From NCBI GenBank assembly GCA_918797485.1, contig CAKKNE010000003.1:2480001-2544000 (forward strand): a stretch of 64,000 nucleotides of DNA, in the 5' to 3' direction. This document shows positions 10,580 to 19,571 of the stretch, one piece after another; position 1 is the stretch's first letter, and the number at the start of each line of letters is the position of its first letter. The stretch is from Pelagomonas calceolata (Eukaryota; Sar; Pelagophyceae; Pelagomonadales; Pelagomonadaceae). Made by a program: the position numbers and the translations under genes. The notes beneath the pieces are model-generated. The model saw nothing but the letters and a program-made list of their open reading frames with translations. It was not told the origin of the DNA and did no database searches.

Positions 10580-10830
10580 GCAGTCGTTACGTCGAGTGAC
10601 GCTAGGGGCGCGAGGAGTGCGGTAGCCGCCCAGACCGGTCCGGAGAGGAGTAATGGCGAGGCGGAGAGGTCAAATCGGCGCGTGCAATCAACTCGTGCCC
10701 TCCTACTCAGGATGATGCAGCACTGCTACGCCCGGACGCAGACGCCCCGCAGACGCCCCCAGCGATCGCCGGAGCGCTTGCAAACTCACCTCTGGGCCCC
10801 AGCGATCACACCTATTGATTCCGGCTCGCG

Positions 10831-12459
10831 ATGGCGGCGCCAGCGAGGATAAAGGGAACTTGCCTTAGCGGCCGGCGAAGACGCCGCGCCACGCTGGCGG
10901 CGGCCCCGGCGCTCGCCGCGGTGTTATTAGCGGCCCCCTGCGTCGGTTTGGTGCAGAACCACGCCCTGAACCACGCGAAGCCCGCGCGCGCCGCCGTATC
11001 GAGATCCTCGGCGCGGCCGGCGCGGCGCGCGCCGTGCATGACGGCCACCCGCCTACCGAGCCTGGCCTCGAACGTCCTGAAACTCAAGGACGAGGTCCTC
11101 AACCCCAAGCCCGACGCGAATGGCTGGTGTCTAGGGCGAGAGTCCGTAGAAAAGGCCCTCGAGGAAATGCGGAACGGCCGGCCCGTGGTCGTCACGGACG
11201 ATGGCGATAGAGAAAACGAGGGCGATTTGATCTTTGCGGCGGAGACCGTGTCCCAGCAGACGATGGCCTTTGTGGTCAGGCACACGTCGGGTGTCATATG
11301 CACGGCGATGTACGGTGAAGACTTGGACAGGCTCAAGCTGGGGCCGATGGTGTCGAAGAACGAAGATCCGAAGGGCACGGCCTTTGCGGTCACGGTCGAC
11401 CTTAAAGATGGTGTGACGACGGGTATTTCCGCCGGCGACCGAGCGAGGACGATCCGAGCTCTAGCCGACCCCTCAAGCAAACCGGGCCACTTCTGCCGCC
11501 CGGGCCACATCTTTCCGCTGAGAGCGCGGCCGGGCGGTGTCCTCGAGAGGGGTGGCCACACGGAGGCCGCCGTCGACATGGCCCGTTTGGCGGGCCTGCA
11601 CCCCGCGGGCGGGCTCTGCGAGATCGTACGGGATGAAGACGGCGAGATGTCCAGGTGGGATGATCTAGAAGTCTTCGCCAAGGAGCACGACCTAGCCTTT
11701 ACTACTATACAAGACTTGCGGACGTATCGGGAACAGGTACTTGGTGAGGCCGTGGAGGAACACGTGTTGAACGAGGCCCACGACGCCGTGGCTGAACGAC
11801 GCGTCGAACTAGGGAAGGCGACGAGGATGCCGACGTCCGCCGGCTTGTTCGATGCCGTCTGCGCGACCGACCGCGAGACCGGCCTCGAGCACATTGCCAT
11901 GCTCAAGGGCTATACGACCGATGCCTACTCCTACCTCCAGCGGGCCGACGCGGCGATGCCCGTCGACGGCGACTCCGGTGCTGCTGCTGAAGCTCCATTA
12001 GTGAGGTTACATAGCGAATGCGCGACCGGAGATATTTTTGGCAGTAGAAGGTGCGACTGCGGCGAGCAGCTGAAGGCGGGCTTGGAGGCTATTCAGGCCG
12101 CGGAAGCCGGCGTGCTCATTTATCTGCGGGGGCATGAGGGGCGAGGCATCGGCTTAGGTGCCAAATTAGAAGCTTACACGTTGCAGGACGAGGGTAGAGA
12201 TACGATCGAGGCGAACGAGGACCTGGGTCACCCCGTCGACGCGCGCGACTACGAGGCGGGTGCGGCGATCTTGCGGGACCTGGGCGTGTCGCGCGTGCGA
12301 TTACTGACGAACAACCCGGCGAAGTGCGAAGCCTTGGAGGAACTGGGCATCAAGGTCGTCGAGCGCATCCCGGTCGTGACGGAGCCGAACGAGGAGAACT
12401 ACAAGTACCTTTTGACCAAACAGAAGCGCATGGGGCATTTGCTTGGATTGACGCCCTAG
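10831..12459 (+). CDS. ribBA: RibBA: 3,4-dihydroxy-2-butanone-4-phosphate synthase / GTP cyclohydrolase II
   Basis: A 542-residue bifunctional riboflavin-pathway enzyme. Residues 1-70 are a basic, hydrophobic presequence, probably for plastid import. Residues about 98-300 are the DHBP synthase domain (DDGDRENEGDLIFAAE, HTSGVIC, GISAGDRA, GHTEAAVD), which makes the four-carbon precursor from ribulose 5-phosphate. Residues about 390-540 are GTP cyclohydrolase II, with the zinc ligands in HSECATGDIFGSRRCDCG, the RGHEGRGIGLGAKL segment and the closing LLTNNPAKCEAL. Together they supply both starting compounds of riboflavin. All key motifs look intact. No intron. A second copy of the C-terminal domain lies 1.2 kb downstream. 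Confidence 0.95.
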   Translation: MAAPARIKGTCLSGRRRRRATLAAAPALAAVLLAAPCVGLVQNHALNHAKPARAAVSRSSARPARRAPCMTATRLPSLASNVLKLKDEVLNPKPDANGWCLGRESVEKALEEMRNGRPVVVTDDGDRENEGDLIFAAETVSQQTMAFVVRHTSGVICTAMYGEDLDRLKLGPMVSKNEDPKGTAFAVTVDLKDGVTTGISAGDRARTIRALADPSSKPGHFCRPGHIFPLRARPGGVLERGGHTEAAVDMARLAGLHPAGGLCEIVRDEDGEMSRWDDLEVFAKEHDLAFTTIQDLRTYREQVLGEAVEEHVLNEAHDAVAERRVELGKATRMPTSAGLFDAVCATDRETGLEHIAMLKGYTTDAYSYLQRADAAMPVDGDSGAAAEAPLVRLHSECATGDIFGSRRCDCGEQLKAGLEAIQAAEAGVLIYLRGHEGRGIGLGAKLEAYTLQDEGRDTIEANEDLGHPVDARDYEAGAAILRDLGVSRVRLLTNNPAKCEALEELGIKVVERIPVVTEPNEENYKYLLTKQKRMGHLLGLTP

Positions 12460-12592
12460 ACTCCCTCCCCACTTATTGGTGTAAAAATCTTTCGTTACTT
12501 GCGGCTACTGCGCTCACAACATTGCGCCGATGGCGTATAGGGGGTAGATCACGTTCGAGGATTCCATTCGGCCATCGCGTGGTAGAAGTCCC

Positions 12593-13261
12593 TCAATACA
12601 AAAAGCATTCCCCGCCGTCGGCGTAGCATCTGCCGTGCGGCGCGACCTGCCACCACACCGGTTTGGCGAGGCACGTGCGCGCGTCTTTTTGCTTCCGCGC
12701 GAGGCCGAGGAAGAGGCGCGAGAGCTGGATGCAGTGGTCGAGCGACGCGGTCGCGAAGTGGTTGCAGCCCAGTTGTTTGTGGAGCGGCGCGGCGACGGCG
12801 TGCACCAGCGAGACTACTCCGGTCACGACCGCAATCCGCGCGTAGCAGAGGGCGTTCACGGCCTGGTGGCGCCATCGCGCCAGCAATTCGTGCGTCGGCG
12901 CGGCGGCGACGTCTCGGTATCTGTGACGGGCTGGGGCGACGCTCTTCGGCGTCGCAGCGACTTGCATGGACTCGTCCGCTCGGCGCACCCTGGGGCGCCG
13001 TCGTATCGAGGGCCGCGTCGGCAGCGTCGGAGCGATCTTGCGCGAAAACTGGCTGGCGCCAGCGCGTGCGCCGTTCGAGACTGGGGTCGGCGTCGCAACC
13101 GCAGTCGCTGCGCCGAGATCCACTGGAGTTCGCGACCGCTGCGGTCGTTGGGAGTGCAGCAAACCAAAGGCTGGCAGGCTCGGCGGCCCTTGGAAGGCTG
13201 ACACCGTCATGGCAAGGAGACACACGACGCGTCGGATGGTGCGGGTCATCGAACGCTGCAT
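12593..13261 (-). CDS. Hypothetical protein with plastid-type presequence
   Basis: 222 residues (Met-5 at 13249 is an alternative start). The N-terminus has a basic start, a short hydrophobic core and the motif VSAFQGPP, which fits the heterokont ASAF-type bipartite plastid presequence. The rest is Arg-rich to about residue 110, then a moderately hydrophobic part (YARIAVVTGVVSLVHAVAAP) that may be one membrane helix, and a Cys-containing tail. No family recognised. It lies in the opposite direction between the two riboflavin genes, convergent with ribBA. Confidence 0.5.
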   Translation of the reverse strand: MQRSMTRTIRRVVCLLAMTVSAFQGPPSLPAFGLLHSQRPQRSRTPVDLGAATAVATPTPVSNGARAGASQFSRKIAPTLPTRPSIRRRPRVRRADESMQVAATPKSVAPARHRYRDVAAAPTHELLARWRHQAVNALCYARIAVVTGVVSLVHAVAAPLHKQLGCNHFATASLDHCIQLSRLFLGLARKQKDARTCLAKPVWWQVAPHGRCYADGGECFLY

Positions 13262-13668
13262 TCTTGGTTGTTGCGCTGATGGGCAGCGCTTTTTGCAAGT
13301 CCAACTTTTTTACAAGAGAGATGCTCTGCCTGCCAGGTGTCGCCCTAGCCACACGACTCAGCGTGTATCCTAGCCGTTAGAGAGTAGTCTGACGAGTAGG
13401 ATGCGCCCTACGGACGTGTCTCGTCGACTCGCGGTCTCAGCCTCCGTGTCTGCAGCCTGCTTTGTTGATGCCGGCGTACGCGACGTCCAGCAACGAACAA
13501 CTTGAAAGCAGCAATCGTGCAGGATCACCGTAGCACTCAAAGTCCAAATACGAAGCGATATCTGCAGCCATCGTGCAAGCAGTGAGATCGACAGCATTGC
13601 AGCCACTGTATCACCAAGCAGCCGCACGCCATCGCCGCATTGGTGCGCCAGCAAGCAATACATAAAAG
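13262..13668. other. Divergent intergenic region, no gene seen
   Basis: About 400 bp between the starts of the plastid-type unknown and the second cyclohydrolase. Both promoters should lie here. No complete dyad motif is present; cctagccgttag near 13369 is only vaguely similar. No convincing coding frame. Confidence 0.5.
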
Positions 13669-14358
13669 ATGTGCACCCCACCAAAAGCGCCCGTCGTCGT
13701 CGAGGCCCCGAAGGACGCGGTCGAGCGCCGCGTGACCCCACCATTGTCCCCGAGGAGCCGCCTGCGCGTCACACGCGGCGAAGAAACAAGGATGCCGACG
13801 GCCCACGGCGACTTCGACGCGGTCTGCTACACGGAAACGAATTCGGGCCTCGAGCACCTCGTGCTGACGAGGGGCGACGTGAGCACTGCCCAAGCACCTT
13901 TAGCAAGGGTCCACAGCGAGTGCGCGACGGGTGATATATTTGGGAGCCGTCGATGTGATTGTGGGGAACAATTACAAAAGTCGCTCCAGTTAATTGCCGC
14001 GGCGGACGCGGGCGTCTTGATCTACCTGCGGGGCCAGGAGGGCCGGGGCATCGGTTTGAATGCGAAACTCACAGCCTACGCCTTACAAGATCAAGGTAGG
14101 GACACGATCGAGGCGAACGAGGACCAGGGTTTGCCGGTGGACGCGCGGCGCTACGACGCCGTCGCGCACATTTTGTCAGATCTGCGCGTCGATGCGGTTC
14201 GCTTGCTCACGAACAACCCGGCGAAGTGCGAGGCGCTCGAGGCGTTGGGGGTGCGGGTGCAGGAGCGCGTGCCCGTGCTCACGGCGCCGACGCCGGAGAA
14301 CTACAAATACCTGCGCACGAAGCAGGACCGCATGGGCCATCGGTTGGAGCTCGATTAA
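13669..14358 (+). CDS. ribA: Stand-alone GTP cyclohydrolase II (RibA-type)
   Basis: 229 residues. It has an 80-residue N-terminal extension without a clear targeting signal, then one complete GTP cyclohydrolase II domain: HSECATGDIFGSRRCDCG (zinc Cys), RGQEGRGIGLNAKL, DTIEANEDQGLPVDARRY and LLTNNPAKCEALE. The domain is close to the C-terminal half of RibBA just upstream, down to NYKYL-TKQ-RMGH near the end, but synonymous positions differ widely, so the duplication is not recent. The reaction opens GTP to the pyrimidine precursor of riboflavin. The lack of an obvious presequence suggests a cytosolic copy next to a plastid copy; that is inference. Confidence 0.88.
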   Translation: MCTPPKAPVVVEAPKDAVERRVTPPLSPRSRLRVTRGEETRMPTAHGDFDAVCYTETNSGLEHLVLTRGDVSTAQAPLARVHSECATGDIFGSRRCDCGEQLQKSLQLIAAADAGVLIYLRGQEGRGIGLNAKLTAYALQDQGRDTIEANEDQGLPVDARRYDAVAHILSDLRVDAVRLLTNNPAKCEALEALGVRVQERVPVLTAPTPENYKYLRTKQDRMGHRLELD

Positions 14359-14389
14359 TGTTCTAGACTAGATTTCGACGCCGCCGCCG

Positions 14390-14446
14390 CGACGCGATGG
14401 GAGTGTTTGTGTCGGGTCGCGGCGATGGCGTATGGGTGGCGCCAGA
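14390..14446 (+). repeat. Introner-related sequence in the 3' flank of ribA
   Basis: The stretch gtgtcgggtcgcggcgat followed by ggcgtatggg nearly repeats the middle of the PFKFB intron at 45451..45488 (complement strand). Here it lies after a stop codon and outside any coding exon I can define, so the same repeat family occurs both as intron and as non-intron insertion. Confidence 0.45.
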
Positions 14447-14486
14447 TCGACGTCGGGACTCAGGCTAATATATTATGGACAACTAG

Positions 14487-15511
14487 CTAGAGCCCCTCGA
14501 CGAGCAGCTTCACGAGCAGCGCCTTCTGCGCGTGCAGTCTGTTTTCCGCCTGGTCGAAGACGATGGATTGAGGACCATCAATAACACTGGCAAGTTGCTC
14601 CTCGCCTCGGACCGCGGGCAGGCAGTTCATGAAGCTCGCACTGGTAGATGCTTTGCTCATCAACTCCGGCGTGACCTGGAAGGGCATGAGCGCCTTCATC
14701 CTACGGTCCCGTTCGGCCCCCTTGATGCCGTACGACATCCACGAGTCCGCATACACGATATCCGCGCCAGCTACGGCCTCTTCCGCCGTTTTGAGCACCG
14801 TGACCGTGCCGCCGTGCTCCTTCGTCAGAGCCGCGCATTCCTCGAGCACCGAAGGCTCGATCTCCCACTCGAAGCCCGTCGGGCCCGCGATGCGCACGTC
14901 CAGGCCCATCAGCGCGCCGGACCGCATCAAATCGTAGGTCACGTTGTTCTGGCAGTCGCCCACAAACGCCAGAGACTTGCCCGTCAATCCTTCGACGTCT
15001 CCATCGCACTTGTGCTCGACGATCGTCTGTAGGTCCGCGAGCATCTGCATCGGGTGCGCATAATCATCAAGCGCGTTGATGATCGGGATCGTCGAGTTCT
15101 CCGCGAGGCCCGTGACCTGCTCCCGCGACTTGACGCGCGCCGTAACGGCGTCGCACATCCGGGAGAGGACCGCGCCCGTGTCTTCGTAGGACTCCTTCTC
15201 GCCCACCGGCGAGTCGCCGGTCATGTACGCGATGCCGTGCCCGCCCAGCGACGTCATGCCTGTGTGAATCGAGCACGTCGATGGCGTGGGGCGTCCGAGT
15301 TTTGATTTCCACACGGAGTCGCGCCCGCCTCGAGCGAGACGCGCGTGCGCAGCGAAGGCTTCTCGAAGAACATGAGCAGCGTCCGCCGCTTGAGCGCGTC
15401 CCAGTAGTCCGCCGGCCGGGCCTTCATCTCGAGGGCAAGCTTGAGGACGCCCTTGATCTCCTTGGGGGAGAGGCTGGAGATCTTGGTGACATGGCGCAGG
15501 GCGGGGGTCAT
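14487..15511 (-). CDS. argF: Ornithine carbamoyltransferase (2 exons)
   Basis: Exons 15325..15511 and 14487..15259 give 319 residues, the usual length for the family. Motifs: FEKPSLRTRVSLEAG (carbamoyl phosphate loop, S-x-R-T-R), MTSLGGHGIAY, SRMCDAV, the region LADLQTIVEH (usual HPxQxLAD is HPMQMLAD here), VGDCQNNVTYDL and FMNCLPAVRGEE, which carries the ornithine-site Cys although the usual His before Cys-Leu-Pro is Asn. The enzyme makes citrulline from ornithine and carbamoyl phosphate. No mitochondrial presequence is visible. The joint restores a textbook EAG-MTSLGGH sequence only if the intron uses a GC donor. The dyad motif lies 114 bp upstream of the start. Confidence 0.88.
15260..15324 (-). 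mobile_element. Short introner with GC-AG splice sites
   Basis: On the minus strand the element starts CCGTGTGGAAATCAAAAC and ends TTCACACAG, with the core ccacgccatcgacgtg between. The flanking 8-mers gcgcgact (intronic copy) and gcatgacg (exonic copy) agree at five of eight positions. The intronic copy provides a GC donor, the element end provides the AG. It is the shortest copy here, 57 bp of element plus 8 bp. Confidence 0.7.
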
Positions 15512-15624
15512 CTTGCGGCGCCGGTCTCAGGTGGCTGTGCAATGCTTTTTCTGCACGAATTGGAGCTTCTCGTCGCGGATCCCTTGAAGCAAAACGTACC
15601 AAGTCTGCGAGTGAGATGACGCTT

Positions 15625-15644
15625 GCTAGTGTCTCACAGCTAGC
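15625..15644 (-). promoter_or_regulatory. Dyad motif copy 1
   Basis: A 20-bp version of the repeated dyad; on the minus strand GCTAGC, spacer TGTGAGA, CACTAGC. It lies 114 bp upstream of the OTC start and about 260 bp upstream of the divergent lipase-like gene. Confidence 0.6.
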
Positions 15645-15902
15645 TCCGAGGATCATTTTCAGAACTTTGAAGAACTCTCTTGCACCCGCGAGACCCTTTA
15701 CGGCAGGTACAAGGTCACCGCGTGCGAGCCCCTCGAAGCCCTGTTCAGAGAGCTTGGCTTTCAAAGCTAATTTACTACACCCTTGGCGCGTGATACCACG
15801 CAAGGATTGGTGGTTGAAAAGCAGTCCCGCTGTCCTATCAAGCTGTGCCATTCAAAGCTCGGCGTGATTTCGCGGCAGTGTGCCAAACACAGCATTCATA
15901 TC

Positions 15903-16951
15903 ATGGGCTGGATTTTAAACCTGTGGTGCGCGCTCGCATTCATCAGCAGTGCCGCCGCCCTGTCAGTGACGCGCGACGCCGCCGTCGTCGTCCCAGGATT
16001 TTTGGAGGGTGCAGCGGAATTCGTCGGCGTCGCGGAGGCGCTGCGGCGGCGCGGCATCGCGGCGACGGTGGCGCCGATCCACCGCTGGCACTGGATTCCG
16101 TGTTTGGGCGGCCGGTCCGTGCGACCGATCCTCGCGCGTATTGATCACGCTTGTGCTTACGCGACGACGGCCGAGGAATTGGACGTCGTCGCGCCATTTC
16201 CCGATTACTCGGCGGCAGATCTCGTCAGCGACTTCGTGAACAATCCCGGAGGCGTTTTGAAGGCCGGCGGCTCGGCAGATCCGGACGAGTTCCCGTACGT
16301 CGAGCCGCGCGGGAGCTTCGGCGCCTTCAACGGCCGCGAGCGGCGGCGCGGCTGCAGCATCGTCGGCCACAGCGCCGCGGGCTGGATCTCGCGCATCTAC
16401 CTGAGCGAGGAGAAGTACGGCGGCCACTCGCACCGCGGGCTGGCCCGGGGCGTCCGACGGCTCGTGACGCTGGGCTCTCCGCACGCCGCTTCGGACGGCG
16501 TCGCGTTTGCCAACGTGGCGTGGGCGCGGCGGCAGCCATCACCCGTCAAAGCTCTCGCGGTCGCGGGCGCCGGCTTTCGAGGCGACGACTCCGGATCATT
16601 CACGCGGGACTCGTACGAGTGAGTGACGCGGCGTCCATGCGACATGTCTTCTTGAGGCCATCAACGCGGCGCCATCGACGCGAGGCCATCGACGCGGCGC
16701 TATAGACGCGACGCCACCGCAGGTTCTGCGGCCTTTCCAAAGCAGAAGCGGCAACGGCCGACGGTGACGGCGTCACGCCGCTCAGCTCCGCCCTGGACTT
16801 CGAGGGCGCGGAACGGCTCACCCTCGCCGGAACGACGATCCACGCTGCGAAGCTGCCGTCGTTCCTGTCGCCCGAGCTCGCCGAATCCGACGCGCAGTGG
16901 TACGGCGACGAGGCGAGGATAGACGAGTGGGCTAGGTTTCTTGTGGACTAA
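15903..16951 (+). CDS. Secreted or plastid lipase-like alpha/beta hydrolase (2 exons)
   Basis: Exons 15903..16618 and 16723..16951 join in phase 2 to 314 residues. The start chosen is the Met that opens a signal peptide (MGWILNLWCALAFISSAAAL). The hydrolase fold shows VVVPGF after the first strand, the nucleophile elbow GHSAAGW (GxSxG) near residue 160 and TLGSPHAA after it, as in lipases of the PGAP1/class-3-like group. A likely catalytic Asp/His pair lies in the second half (candidate GTTIHAAKLPSF carries the His). Substrate unknown, a lipid ester is likely. Confidence 0.7.
16619..16722 (+). mobile_element. Introner-like intron in the lipase-like gene
   Basis: A 104-nt intron with a consensus donor gtgagtgac and acceptor caccgcag. 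Its body is a run of near repeats of ggccatcgacgcggcg, the complement of the introner core. Terminal repeats are not preserved. Confidence 0.5.
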
Positions 16952-16966
16952 TCATTTCACAAATTC

Positions 16967-18112
16967 TTAGAACACGACATAGCTCCCCGGATGACCCCAA
17001 TATTCGACGATGATGTCGCCGATCTCCGCGGGAACACGATGACCGACGATGCGCTGGACGATGGTCGTGAGAGCGCGCAGCTGGTCGCGCTCGTATTCCT
17101 CGTATGCAGCAAATCTGCAAGCACCGCGGCTCACTAATTTACCGCATTCTGCGCATCGCTTGCGGTGCTTGCTGATTTGCGGCTCACTAGTAATCAGGGC
17201 GTCGACTGAGCGAGCAAAACGATCGCGATCCTCGGAGGCAGTCTCGCCCGGGCGCACGAAAAACTGCGCGTCAACAGCTGCTTTGCGGATTCGGTTGAGA
17301 TATTCGACGTTGATGCACAGGGCGTCTCGGTCTATCGAGTAGAATGCCCAGTGCACACAGCACGGTTCGGCGCGGAACAACAAATGGAGCCCTCGGGGGC
17401 TCCCTTCGCACATCGCAGCCTCAACAACATCGCTAGTCAATTCTGCGCCCGCGGCGAGGAGGGTCTCGATGCATTTGGGGGTCTTGTTCTCCGCAGCGAA
17501 TTCCAGCGGCGCACAATCTTCGTTGTCTTTAGCATTAACGTCGCTACCGGCTGCGATGAGTAATTTACAGATGGCTACATTGTTATGGCGCGCCGCGTGG
17601 TGAAGTGCCGTCATGCCCTCGGCACTTTTCGCGTTCGGGTCGGCACCATGTTCTAGCAAGCTCGTCACCACGCTCGCACCGTGCTTAACATTTTCGACTG
17701 TGGCGTGGAACAGCGGCGTCCAATCGAGCCATTTGGACCGCGCATTTGGATCGGCGCCCGCCTCGAGCAACGCCACGACGAAGTCTAGGCGATCAGGAAC
17801 AGCATAATGCAACAGCGCACCGCGAGTCCGGCCTTCGCTCGCCGAGGCGATGCCTGGCCGTAAACGTAGCATATGTTTGAGCGCCTTGCGTCCGCGTGGC
17901 CATATTGACAACATTTCAATACATCTGCCATACTCTTGGTCGTCGAATTCTCTCAGGGCGCATCGCGCCAATCCCTGCATCGTCCGGCGGTCGTCCAATC
18001 CCCGCGGCGTCCAATCCCTGTTTTTGCGAATCTTATCCTTCAGAAATCTAACAATTGCTAAGCCTTTATTCTGCGAAATTTTCCGCCATTTATCCTTGAG
18101 AGAGCTCACCAT
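16967..18112 (-). CDS. Ankyrin-repeat protein
   Basis: 381 residues from the Met at 18112; the frame is open further upstream to 18247, but that part lies next to the dyad motif and looks like leader. Residues about 95-250 contain four to five ankyrin repeats (ALLHYAVPDRLDFVVALLEA, TPLFHATVEN, TALHHAARHNNVAICKLLIA, APLEFAAEN). The C-terminal third has four Cys around residue 335-345 (CAECGKLV ... CRFAAYEEYERDQ) that may bind zinc, and ends in a hydrophobic FxV tail. It should act in protein binding; partner unknown. Confidence 0.75.
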   Translation of the reverse strand: MVSSLKDKWRKISQNKGLAIVRFLKDKIRKNRDWTPRGLDDRRTMQGLARCALREFDDQEYGRCIEMLSIWPRGRKALKHMLRLRPGIASASEGRTRGALLHYAVPDRLDFVVALLEAGADPNARSKWLDWTPLFHATVENVKHGASVVTSLLEHGADPNAKSAEGMTALHHAARHNNVAICKLLIAAGSDVNAKDNEDCAPLEFAAENKTPKCIETLLAAGAELTSDVVEAAMCEGSPRGLHLLFRAEPCCVHWAFYSIDRDALCINVEYLNRIRKAAVDAQFFVRPGETASEDRDRFARSVDALITSEPQISKHRKRCAECGKLVSRGACRFAAYEEYERDQLRALTTIVQRIVGHRVPAEIGDIIVEYWGHPGSYVVF

Positions 18113-18263
18113 GGTCTCACAGCTTGTCCACCACAAACATCCGGCAGACGAGCCGAAGCGATGGAATTGATGCTCAGCTGGATTGCTGCGGCGCTGTAGA
18201 CCGCCCGAAAGACGGAAACACGCGGCAGCAAGCAAGCTGCGTCGCAAACCGCGGAGCGAGCTA

Positions 18264-18285
18264 GCTAGTGTACACAGATACTAGC
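18264..18285 (-). promoter_or_regulatory. Dyad motif copy 2 (most divergent)
   Basis: On the minus strand GCTAGTAT, CTGTGT, ACACTAGC. One arm differs from the consensus GCTAGCG. It lies 152 bp upstream of the ankyrin gene and 230 bp upstream of the divergent LRR gene. Confidence 0.5.
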
Positions 18286-18514
18286 GCAGCGCTCCGCGCT
18301 TGCAATTATTGTTAGCCGCAAAAGAGCTCAGTGACGGGCCTCGGGGCGCGTGGTTACTCGCATTTATATAATTGAATAACCAGTCGTCGCTTCCACGTCT
18401 CGGGCGTGCTGCCACATACCCGGGACAGCGCCACAGCAGTGCTCCAGCGCCAAGAAGAAGCCGTGCTCCCGGAGACCGCCGTAGGGAGACGGGACCGTAC
18501 CGCAGTGCCGGTGA

Positions 18515-19357
18515 ATGGGCTGCACCACCTCGACCATGGGCAACGACGTAGCCAAGATGGCCGGCCTCGGCCCGCCGACCAACAAGACGGGCTCGAGCGT
18601 CGTGCGGAAGAAGGTCGAGCGCGCGTCCAAGACTGGTGTCCTATCCCTGACGGAGCACAAGCTCGAGGCCGTGCCGAAGATCGTCTGCGAGCAGCTCGGC
18701 GGGAGTGCCTCGCGACTGCGAACTTTGGACCTGTCTCGCAACAAACTTGATAAGCTACCGGAGCAGTGGAATTTTCCCAAACTCACAACCTGCAACCTCT
18801 CGCAGAACCGATTGACGCGCCTCCCGGAACTTGGTCAAGCTCTAAAAAAGCTCGACGCGAGTGAAAACCGCCTGACGGACGTCGTCAGTTGTTTGACGAA
18901 CGCGGAGGCGCACCTTGAAGAATTATCATTGTCGAAGAATCCGTCCCTGGGCACGGGCAACCTCTGGCCCGCCGTCGCGCTGCTCACGCGGTTGACTTTG
19001 TTGGATGTGTGCGGCTGCGGCCTCCGCTCTCTGTTAGATGGCTCCTTCTCCCTCCCTGAATTAGTTGACCTGCGGGCCGACGACAACCTCATCGAGGCGG
19101 TCGATATTGCGACGAAGGCGCCTGCATTACGACGGTTATCCCTCGCGCGGAATCGTTTGCAAGCACAGGGCATCGCGACGTCACTATTACGCCTATCAAG
19201 TTTATCGCACCTGGACCTGCAGGGCAACCCTCTCACAAAAAGGCAGTTCCTCGACGTGCCGGGCTGCGACGACTTTTTGAAACGAAGAGAAGAGCACCGG
19301 AAGAAGCAGGGCGGCGAATTTGCCGAAATGGGCGTCTGCGGCCTCGACGACCAGTAA
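18515..19357 (+). CDS. LRRC57-like leucine-rich-repeat protein, N-acylated
   Basis: 280 residues with about eight leucine-rich repeats from residue 45 to 255 (LRTLDLSRNKLDKLP, LTTCNLSQNRLTRLP and so on). The overall plan, including ERASKTGVLSLTEHKL before the repeats and GNPLTKRQFLDVPGCDDFL after them, matches LRRC57. MGCTTS at the start is a signal for N-myristoylation plus palmitoylation; an internal MGNDVAK at residue 9 could give a second myristoylated form and looks more like the start of animal LRRC57. Role in the family is not well known; membrane scaffold is likely. Confidence 0.8.
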   Translation: MGCTTSTMGNDVAKMAGLGPPTNKTGSSVVRKKVERASKTGVLSLTEHKLEAVPKIVCEQLGGSASRLRTLDLSRNKLDKLPEQWNFPKLTTCNLSQNRLTRLPELGQALKKLDASENRLTDVVSCLTNAEAHLEELSLSKNPSLGTGNLWPAVALLTRLTLLDVCGCGLRSLLDGSFSLPELVDLRADDNLIEAVDIATKAPALRRLSLARNRLQAQGIATSLLRLSSLSHLDLQGNPLTKRQFLDVPGCDDFLKRREEHRKKQGGEFAEMGVCGLDDQ

Positions 19358-19369
19358 GTAGCTAGTGTT

Positions 19370-19460
19370 TTAATCGCGGCGGCGCAGGCGGTGTTCGTGG
19401 CTCGCGTCGCGGCGACGGCGTCGGGGCGGCGAGAGAGACGCGGCGACGGCGTCCAGAGGG
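19370..19460 (+). repeat. Introner-core-like GC-rich sequence in the LRR 3' flank
   Basis: Two copies of gcggcgacggcgtc, one of them as cgcgtcgcggcgacggcgtc, after the stop codon. Similar to the core of introners but without terminal repeats or coding context. Confidence 0.3.
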
Positions 19461-19571
19461 CGTCATCCGATGTAGTAATGCCAGTGGATGAAGAAACATC
19501 AATTACGTCAAGGGGGGAAGGTAGTATAACCAGAATAGCAGGAAAGGAGAGGAAGGTATGTTCGCGCACCA

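Noticed and set aside
13669-14358. Recent tandem duplication of the ribBA 3' half
   Set aside because: The protein is similar but third codon positions and flanks are strongly different, so the copies are old.
10831-16951. Operon-like cluster of riboflavin and arginine genes
   Set aside because: Genes are on both strands with separate spacers, in a eukaryotic setting; no evidence of co-transcription.
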